This document shows positions 56,278 to 61,095 of a stretch of 61,095 bases of DNA, piece after piece. How positions within the stretch are numbered: position 1 is the first letter of the stretch; the number at the start of each line of letters is the position of its first letter. Below the pieces are notes generated by a model that worked only from the letters and a program-made list of their open reading frames with translations, ran no database searches and had not been told where the DNA came from. Both the position numbers and the translations under genes were made by a program. Origin of the DNA: DATLXU01 sp035575515 (GTDB lineage Bacteria > Acidobacteriota > Blastocatellia > UBA7656); the NCBI GenBank assembly GCA_035575515.1, contig DATLXU010000072.1:1-61095 (forward strand), given 5' to 3'.

Positions 56278-57366
56278 ATGACTGCTAATGTTAAGACGCA
56301 ACCGATTGATGAGGCGAAGCTGAACAATTTTCTCGGTAAAGTTGTTAATGATTTCGGCGCGGCGCTCAGCGCATCGCTCGCCTACATAGGTCAAAAACTT
56401 GGTCTGTATAAAGCGATGGCCGGCGCGGGACCGCTCACGCCCGCCGAGCTTGCCGCGCGCACGGGAACTGTCGAGCGGTACATTCGTGAGTGGTTGATCA
56501 ATCAGGCCGCGAGCGGCTATGTCGAATACGATCCCGCTACCGGGCGATACACGCTCCCGCCCGAACAGACTGTTGCTTTGACCGACGAGAACAGCCCGTT
56601 TTATGTCGGCGGCGGATTCTACGTTGTCAAAGCAATGAATCATGCCGAGTCGCGCATAACCTACGCCTTCGAGCATGGCGGAGGGATGCTTTGGCGCGAG
56701 CACGATCCGGACCTGTTCATCGGCACGGAGCGATTCTTCCGCCCGGGCTATGCGACTCATCTGGTGGCTGAATGGATTCCCGCGCTCACGGGCATTGAAG
56801 AAAAACTGGAAGCGGGCGGCAAAGTCGCCGACATCGGCTGCGGGCATGGGGCTTCGACAATCATTATGGCTAAAGCTTATCCCAATTCCCGATTCTATGG
56901 ATTCGATAATCACGAGCGTTCTATCGAGCACGCTCGTCAAGCGGCTATCGAGGCGGGCGTTGAGGACCGCGTGACTTTTGAAGTCGCCGACGCGACGAGC
57001 TTTCCGGGCGAAGGCTACGACATGGTGGCTTTCTTTGATTGCCTGCACGACATGGGCGACCCCGTGGGCGCATCGCGCCGCGCCTATGAAACTTTGGCTG
57101 ATGACGGCAGCGCGTTGATAGTCGAGCCGATGGCCGGAAACACCGTCGAAGAGAATTTCAATCCCATAGGCCGAACCTTTGCGGCGGCTTCGACTCTTTG
57201 CTGCACGGCGAACTCGATGGCTTTAGGCGGGCCTGCGCTCGGCGCTGTCGCAACAGAGGATGCGCTGAGAGAGACGGTGATGGCTGGCGGGTTCAAGAGC
57301 TTTCGGCGCGCGACCGAGACGCCTTTCAATCGCATCTTCGAAGCGCGACGCCAGACGAAAACGTAA
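56278..57366 (+). CDS. Class I SAM-dependent methyltransferase with N-terminal winged helix
   Basis: ATG 56278 follows AGGAGA by six bases; 362 residues. The N-terminal dimerisation winged helix is visible (SLAYIGQKLGLYKAMAGAGP, LTPAELAARTGTVERYIREW, LPPEQTVAL). The Rossmann methyltransferase domain follows with motif I KVADIGCGHGASTIIMAKAY, motif II FYGFDNHERSIEHARQA and YDMVAFFDCLHDMGDPVGAS. This resembles O-methyltransferase or ubiquinone-type small-molecule methyltransferases; the substrate is unknown. A possible promoter (TTGACT near 56172 and TATACA near 56193, only 15 bp apart) lies upstream. The gene is isolated, ending in a shared hairpin. Confidence 0.9.
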   Translation: MTANVKTQPIDEAKLNNFLGKVVNDFGAALSASLAYIGQKLGLYKAMAGAGPLTPAELAARTGTVERYIREWLINQAASGYVEYDPATGRYTLPPEQTVALTDENSPFYVGGGFYVVKAMNHAESRITYAFEHGGGMLWREHDPDLFIGTERFFRPGYATHLVAEWIPALTGIEEKLEAGGKVADIGCGHGASTIIMAKAYPNSRFYGFDNHERSIEHARQAAIEAGVEDRVTFEVADATSFPGEGYDMVAFFDCLHDMGDPVGASRRAYETLADDGSALIVEPMAGNTVEENFNPIGRTFAAASTLCCTANSMALGGPALGAVATEDALRETVMAGGFKSFRRATETPFNRIFEARRQTKT

Positions 57367-57391
57367 GGGCGGGACTCATTCCCGCCCTTAC
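57363..57391. terminator. Bidirectional hairpin between convergent methyltransferase and LigD-like genes
   Basis: GTAAGGGCGGGA (57363-57374) and TCCCGCCCTTAC (57380-57391) form a perfect 12-bp stem with a 5-nt loop. The methyltransferase stop codon is in the left arm, and the stop of the opposing gene touches the right arm. There is no T-run. Confidence 0.65.
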
Positions 57392-58920
57392 ACTTCCCGC
57401 TTGAGCTTCGGGAGTGCCTGCTTATCTTTAAGCATCTCTTTCCACAGGTCGCCCTTTTTCTTCAAGCGGGGCGGGATTGTCTCAATCGTAAAATCTTTTA
57501 TCTCGAATCCGCGCGCGATCTCCTGCCACGTCACGGGCGCTGACACAGTCGCGCCCGGCTTTGCTCGCGCAGTGTAGACCGCCGCAGCCGCTTTGCCTTT
57601 AGCGTTTTGCTGCCAGTCGACGTAAACCTGATTTTTCTTGCGCTCGGCAATGCGTCGCTCGACGGTCGCGATCTTTCCCGCGCGCTCGGCTGCGCGATTC
57701 GATAATGCTTCTGCAAAATCTGCAACCTCTTCGTACTCGTATCGCGGGCGCACAGGCACGTAGATGTGAACGCCCGATGAGCCGGAAGTCTTCGGATAGC
57801 CCGTGAGCTTCAAGTCTTTCAGCACATCGCGCATGGCGAGTGCAACCTTCAACACGTTTTTGAACGGCGCTCCCTTCGGGTCTAAATCAAAGACGATGTA
57901 ATCGGGATGCTCTATGTTCGCCGTGCGCGAGTGCCACGGGTGCTGCTCGATTGTCCCGATGTTTACAAGATAGATTAACGACGCGAGATCGGTATAAACC
58001 GCATAGTTGAGCAAGCGGCCCTGCTCGCTTTCAAGCTCGACGGTCTTCAAGACTTCGGGCGCGCTCTCGATGTTGTGCTGGAAAAACATCCCGTCGCCGA
58101 TGCCGTTCGGGTAGCGCTTTAAGATAGTGGGCCGATCTTTAAGATAAGGCATGATGTAACGGCCCACTTCGAGGTAATAGCGAATCAAATCGCCTTTCGT
58201 GTAGCCCTCGTCGGGCCAGTAGGTCTTATCGAGGCTCGTCACTTCGACGGTGTTGCGCCCGATCTTCACTGTGATGTCGCCTTCGAGCTTCTGCTTGCGA
58301 AGAAACGCCGCCTGCGAAATTACATCTTTCTCATTTGTCTTTGTTTTCGTAACGCGCCTTTTTGTCGAAGAAGATTTTCTGCTGCGTTTGGTAAGCGCGC
58401 CGCGCGGGTCGCGCTGAATTAACCGCCAATTTTCATCGGCGTACCTGTCCTTCTTTTTAACGAGCAGCCATTGAGGCTTGCCATTGCGCTCGCGTCCCGC
58501 CATGCGAAAGAGCGTGAATCCGCCCTTTAGCTTTTCGCCGTGCAGGGTGAATTCCAACTTGCCCTGCTCGTAGCCTTCTTCCATGTCGCCTTCGGGATCA
58601 TACGTTCCGCTGTCCCATATCAATGACAGCCCCGCGCCGTACTGGCCTTCGGGAATCTCGCCTTCAAACTTCATGTACTCGACGGGGTGATCTTCGACCT
58701 GGACGGCGAGCCGTCGCTCTTTCGGATTCATCGAAGGGCCGCGCGGAACGGACCACGACTTGGCAACGCCGCCTATCTCCATCCGAAAATCGAAATGCAG
58801 GATCGAGGCGTGATGCTCATGGATCATGAATCGGTGTTTGCCCGTATCTTTAGGCCGCGCGCCGCGCGGCTCTCGCGTCTTCGTGAAATCGCGCTTGCGC
58901 TGATATTCTTCAAGACCCAT
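57388..58920 (-). CDS. ligD: LigD-type 3'-phosphoesterase and primase-polymerase, no ligase domain
   Basis: 510 residues. The N-terminal ~160 residues are the LigD 3'-phosphoesterase: HRFMIHEHHASILHFDFRME, VPRGPSMNPKERRLAVQVED, HPVEYMKFEGEIPEGQYGAG. After a Lys/Arg/Ser-rich linker comes the archaeo-eukaryotic primase-like polymerase: VEVTSLDKTYWPDEGYTKGD, RPTILKRYPNGIGDGMFFQH, IEHPDYIVFDLDPKG (metal-binding aspartates), KTSGSSGVHIYVPVRPRYEY. It ends without the central ATP-dependent ligase domain of Pseudomonas-type LigD. It should act in non-homologous end joining with Ku, with the ligase supplied by another gene. Neither Ku nor a ligase is in the window. Confidence 0.93.
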   Translation of the reverse strand: MGLEEYQRKRDFTKTREPRGARPKDTGKHRFMIHEHHASILHFDFRMEIGGVAKSWSVPRGPSMNPKERRLAVQVEDHPVEYMKFEGEIPEGQYGAGLSLIWDSGTYDPEGDMEEGYEQGKLEFTLHGEKLKGGFTLFRMAGRERNGKPQWLLVKKKDRYADENWRLIQRDPRGALTKRSRKSSSTKRRVTKTKTNEKDVISQAAFLRKQKLEGDITVKIGRNTVEVTSLDKTYWPDEGYTKGDLIRYYLEVGRYIMPYLKDRPTILKRYPNGIGDGMFFQHNIESAPEVLKTVELESEQGRLLNYAVYTDLASLIYLVNIGTIEQHPWHSRTANIEHPDYIVFDLDPKGAPFKNVLKVALAMRDVLKDLKLTGYPKTSGSSGVHIYVPVRPRYEYEEVADFAEALSNRAAERAGKIATVERRIAERKKNQVYVDWQQNAKGKAAAAVYTARAKPGATVSAPVTWQEIARGFEIKDFTIETIPPRLKKKGDLWKEMLKDKQALPKLKREV

Positions 58921-58924
58921 AAGT

Positions 58925-59013
58925 GGAGGGATGAGGGATGAAAAGGAGTTTTTGAATTGCGTATTTCGGATTTGAAATTTTGAATCTCAAATCTTTTCAT
59001 CCCTCATCCTTTG
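58925..59013 (-). repeat. Heptamer-repeat hairpin (GGGATGA family) between galE and ligD
   Basis: Outer arms GAGGGATGAGGGATGAAAAG and CTTTTCATCCCTCATCCTTTG; nested inside are the heptamer words ATTTCGG-ATTTGAA-ATTTTGA-ATCTCAA. It ends two bases from the galE stop codon and occupies the leader of the LigD-like gene. Confidence 0.85.
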
Positions 59014-59015
59014 TT

Positions 59016-60017
59016 CTACCCTTTCGCCCAAAACCCGTAGCCTTCGTAGCCGTTGGGATGTTGCTGCATCCACATCCACGCAGACAAAATGATCTCGCGC
59101 AGGTCCTGCATAGCTGGCTGCCATCCAAGCTCGCGCTTTATCTTTTCGCTCGAAGCGACGAGCATCGCCGGGTCGCCCGCGCGGCGCGAACTGACTCGCA
59201 CGGGTATCTCAAGCCCCGTCACTTCGCGCGCCGCTTCGACCACTTCGCGCACGGTGTAGCCTTCGCCTCCGCATCCGAGATTATAAATCTCGCTGCGCGT
59301 GTCGAGTATGGTGAGCGCGAGTATATGCGCCCGCGCGAGGTCAACAACATGAATGTAGTCGCGCACGCAGGTGCCGTCGCGCGTCGGGTAATCGTCGCCG
59401 TAAATCTCGACGACTTCGCGGCGGCCAATCGCGGTTTCCAGAATGATTGGGATCAGGTGAGTTTCCGGCTCGTGCGATTCGCCGCAGCGACGGGTTGCGC
59501 CCGCCGCGTTGAAATAGCGCAACGAAGCGTAGCGCAGCTTGTAGGCACGTTCGTACCAACTAAGCACGCGCTCGAATATCAACTTCGATTCGCCGTAAGG
59601 GTTAGTTGGATTGGTCGGGTCGGTCTCTTCGATGGGCTGCTTTGCCGGTTCGCCATAGACTGCGGCAGTTGATGAGAAGACCAATCGCTTCACGTTGCAA
59701 TCAACCATAGCGTCGAGCAGCGAAAGGCCGCCAACGACGTTGTTGCGAAAATACTTCGCCGGGTTATGAACCGACTCGCCCACAAGCGCGTCCGCTGCCA
59801 TGTGAATGACGGCTTCAACCTGATAATTGGTGAGCGTCCTGCGCAACGTGTTGCCGTCCATCAAATCGGCCTGGATGAACGGCGCGCCTTCGACGACCGC
59901 GCCGAGGTGGCCTTTATAGAGATTGTCATAAACAATCACTTCGTGCCCGTCGCGCACAAGCTCTTCGCTCACGACGCTTCCGATATAACCCGCGCCGCCT
60001 GTGACTAGAATTCTCAT
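59016..60017 (-). CDS. galE: UDP-glucose 4-epimerase
   Basis: 333 residues. It interconverts UDP-glucose and UDP-galactose for polysaccharide synthesis. Extended-SDR features: the NAD+ loop MRILVTGGAGYIGSVVSEEL, VIVYDNLYKGHLGAVVEGA, IHMAADALVGESVHNPAKYF, the catalytic SSTAAVYGEP and Tyr-x3-Lys in NPYGESKLIFERVL, YFNAAGATRRCGESHEPETH, GTCVRDYIHVVDLARAHI. The length and the HLIPI motif agree with the bacterial GalE-2-like group. It stands alone on the minus strand. Confidence 0.95.
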   Translation of the reverse strand: MRILVTGGAGYIGSVVSEELVRDGHEVIVYDNLYKGHLGAVVEGAPFIQADLMDGNTLRRTLTNYQVEAVIHMAADALVGESVHNPAKYFRNNVVGGLSLLDAMVDCNVKRLVFSSTAAVYGEPAKQPIEETDPTNPTNPYGESKLIFERVLSWYERAYKLRYASLRYFNAAGATRRCGESHEPETHLIPIILETAIGRREVVEIYGDDYPTRDGTCVRDYIHVVDLARAHILALTILDTRSEIYNLGCGGEGYTVREVVEAAREVTGLEIPVRVSSRRAGDPAMLVASSEKIKRELGWQPAMQDLREIILSAWMWMQQHPNGYEGYGFWAKG

Positions 60018-60390
60018 TTCGCAACTCCCACTCGGATTAGTAAAACGACTGCGCTCAGTATCATATCGCTCGTTGCGCAGGTTAGAGTAGCATTATGCGC
60101 GATTAAATCCCAAAAGTTTTTCCGGCGAGACGATGTATTTGCGTGTGGGACTTGTTTGCCCGCGCATGTACAAAAATATCACGCTGGTGATCGCAACAAG
60201 CCGTCTTTATTGAGGCAGGCTCGAAGCGAGAAACTGCAGGGCAAATTGAGTGCCAGCGAAGATTCTGCCGGCATTGAAAGACTGCGCGGTCAAGAGGAAA
60301 AGCTCCGGCGCTTCGCGCTTAATGAATCGCCGGAGTCAGTTTGAAATATAAATGGGATTAGCCGCTCAGACAGCAGATTTGCATCTGCCG
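60018..60390. other. Intergenic region, no gene supported
   Basis: 373 bases upstream of galE. Several short frames exist but none has a Shine-Dalgarno or a protein-like composition. A reversed-arm palindrome (ATCAC-GCTG-GTGAT, 60178-60191) is present but has the opposite half-site orientation to the CRP/FNR-like operators. Confidence 0.35.
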
Positions 60391-60579
60391 TTAATAAACC
60401 TCCCTGCTGTTCTGTTCGTTTGTCGTCGCGACATCCGGTCCCAGATCGCTTTGGCGGGCCTGACTTCCGCCCGTTATTTCATCATTGGTTGCAGCGGTTG
60501 GGCTGCTCGATTCCGCGCTGAGGTTGTCGCCCCTGTCTTCGACTCTTTGTTTGTTAGTTCTGTCTTTTCTCGCTGCCAT
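60391..60579 (-). CDS. Small hydrophilic, probably disordered protein
   Basis: 62 residues. ATG 60579 is preceded by GGGAGG at a seven-base spacing on the minus strand, one of the best Shine-Dalgarno sequences in the window. The frame extends upstream but without features. The product (MAARKDRTNKQRVEDRGDNL and onward) is rich in Ser, Thr, Asn, Gln, Asp and Glu, without hydrophobic core, signal peptide or known domain. Such small hydrophilic proteins are sometimes stress- or desiccation-related; here no function can be assigned. Confidence 0.6.
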   Translation of the reverse strand: MAARKDRTNKQRVEDRGDNLSAESSSPTAATNDEITGGSQARQSDLGPDVATTNEQNSREVY

Positions 60580-60884
60580 AAGAATTCCTCCCTGTATTTT
60601 TGCAAGGCTGCCTCTGAATTGAGGATGGCCCCAGGATCTTACTTTCGGATTGCAGACTCCATAGAGCAAAACACATTCCTCGCGGCTGCAGCATTCGACG
60701 CGCCCGTTCTGGATATTAAACGGAGCGTAATCGGGCCAATAGCGATGAATCGAAAGCTGAGAGGTAAGCGCTTTTTGATATGACTGACAACCCATCGCGA
60801 CGGACTTTTTTTCTCACCGGTGTCTCAATACTGCACACTGCTGTTGCATTAAAGAATGAAAGAGGGGGATGAGGTTGAGTCAGA
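60580..60884. other. Intergenic region between the small gene and the integrase
   Basis: 305 bases, presumably carrying the promoter of the small minus-strand gene. I looked for attC-like imperfect hairpins with RYYYAAC/GTTRRRY ends downstream of the integrase and saw none. Confidence 0.35.
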
Positions 60885-61095
60885 TCACGCTTGATCGAGC
60901 GGGCTTTGCACGCCGCGCCCGCCTCTGTTCAAGACGTGAGTGTAAATCATAGTTGTGCTCACATCCTTATGTCCAAGCAATTCCTGGATTGTGCGAATGT
61001 CATAGCCGTCTTCGAGCAGATGAGTGGCGAAGCTGTGTCGAAGCGTGTGGCAACTCGCGGGTTTGGCTATTCCGGCTTTTTCAATTGCGGCTTTG
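60885..61095 (-). CDS. Integron-type tyrosine recombinase (IntI), C-terminal fragment
   Basis: The frame is open to the right edge, so the N-terminal part and start lie outside; 69 codons are visible. The catalytic C-terminus is intact: HTLRHSFATHLLEDGYDIRT contains the His-x2-Arg motif, then IQELLGHKDVSTTMIYTHVL holds the second His and the nucleophilic Tyr. The end, NRGGRGVQSPLD, matches the characteristic IntI tail after YTHVLN rather than XerC/D. Integron integrases insert gene cassettes at attI, normally beyond the 5' end of intI, so any attI and cassettes would lie to the right of this window. Whether the IntI-specific extra domain is present cannot be seen. Confidence 0.85.
   Translation of the reverse strand, partial: KAAIEKAGIAKPASCHTLRHSFATHLLEDGYDIRTIQELLGHKDVSTTMIYTHVLNRGGRGVQSPLDQA

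Noticed and set aside
60178..60191. Palindrome ATCAC-GCTG-GTGAT near galE
   Set aside because: The half-sites point outward, opposite to the GTGAY-N4-RTCAY operators, there is no partner 22 bp away and no promoter nearby.
60156..60344. Plus-strand frame of 62 codons between galE and the small gene
   Set aside because: No Shine-Dalgarno, no good start and no recognisable composition.

Overview
The window is a GC-rich bacterial chromosome segment, densely packed on both strands. The mix of genes (Mfd, SMC, L25, a serine-palmitoyltransferase-like enzyme next to a ketosynthase and ACP, DUF3142, MoxR-DUF58-transglutaminase, many secreted proteins of unknown function) and the style of the proteins suggest Acidobacteriota, probably a Blastocatellia-like lineage. 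This is an inference from gene content; no rRNA is present to settle it.

Layout. (1) 1-2.6 kb: a visibly AT-richer, looser stretch with a truncated RlpA-like barrel protein and two related secreted FG-GAP/VCBS-like proteins, the second probably frameshifted. (2) 2.7-15.2 kb: mfd on the minus strand, then secreted or membrane proteins (GspG-like protein, TPR protein, SCP/CAP protein, a Cys-Gly-Pro-Phe-Phe protein with a DUF3142 partner, a zinc metallopeptidase). (3) 15.3-25.7 kb: an apparent stress or envelope regulon. It holds a MacB/MacA-like ABC exporter operon, a SRPBCC protein, a small coiled-coil protein, an L,D-transpeptidase, a tandem universal stress protein and a Ca2+-type P-ATPase. 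Three of its promoters carry paired CRP/FNR-like palindromes, with the two palindromes always 22 bp apart. (4) 25.8-34.8 kb: an enlarged SMC protein with large inserts, two unknown proteins, cytosine deaminase, macrodomain protein and IspE. (5) 34.9-43.4 kb: housekeeping genes: tRNA-Gln, prs, L25, pth, S6-S18-L9, DnaB interrupted by a homing-endonuclease intein inside its P-loop, and alanine racemase. (6) 43.5-46.4 kb: an alpha-oxoamine synthase / ketosynthase / ACP trio, possibly for sphingoid-base or similar lipid synthesis. (7) 46.7-60 kb: secreted unknowns, a KDPG-aldolase-like protein lacking its Schiff-base lysine, a cyclase-family amidohydrolase, the TgpA-DUF58-MoxR operon, a methyltransferase, a LigD-type nuclease-polymerase without ligase, and GalE. 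(8) The right edge holds the C-terminus of an integron-type tyrosine recombinase.

A feature that gene calling does not explain runs through the second half. At least fifteen junctions, and three places inside reading frames (SMC, DUF58 and the alr 5' end), carry hairpins whose arms are built from tandem heptamer words (octamers in one class). The word differs from locus to locus but the architecture is the same. Several of these elements supply the stop codon, or possibly the start codon, of the adjacent gene. They resemble the short tandemly repeated repetitive (STRR) sequences described in cyanobacteria.
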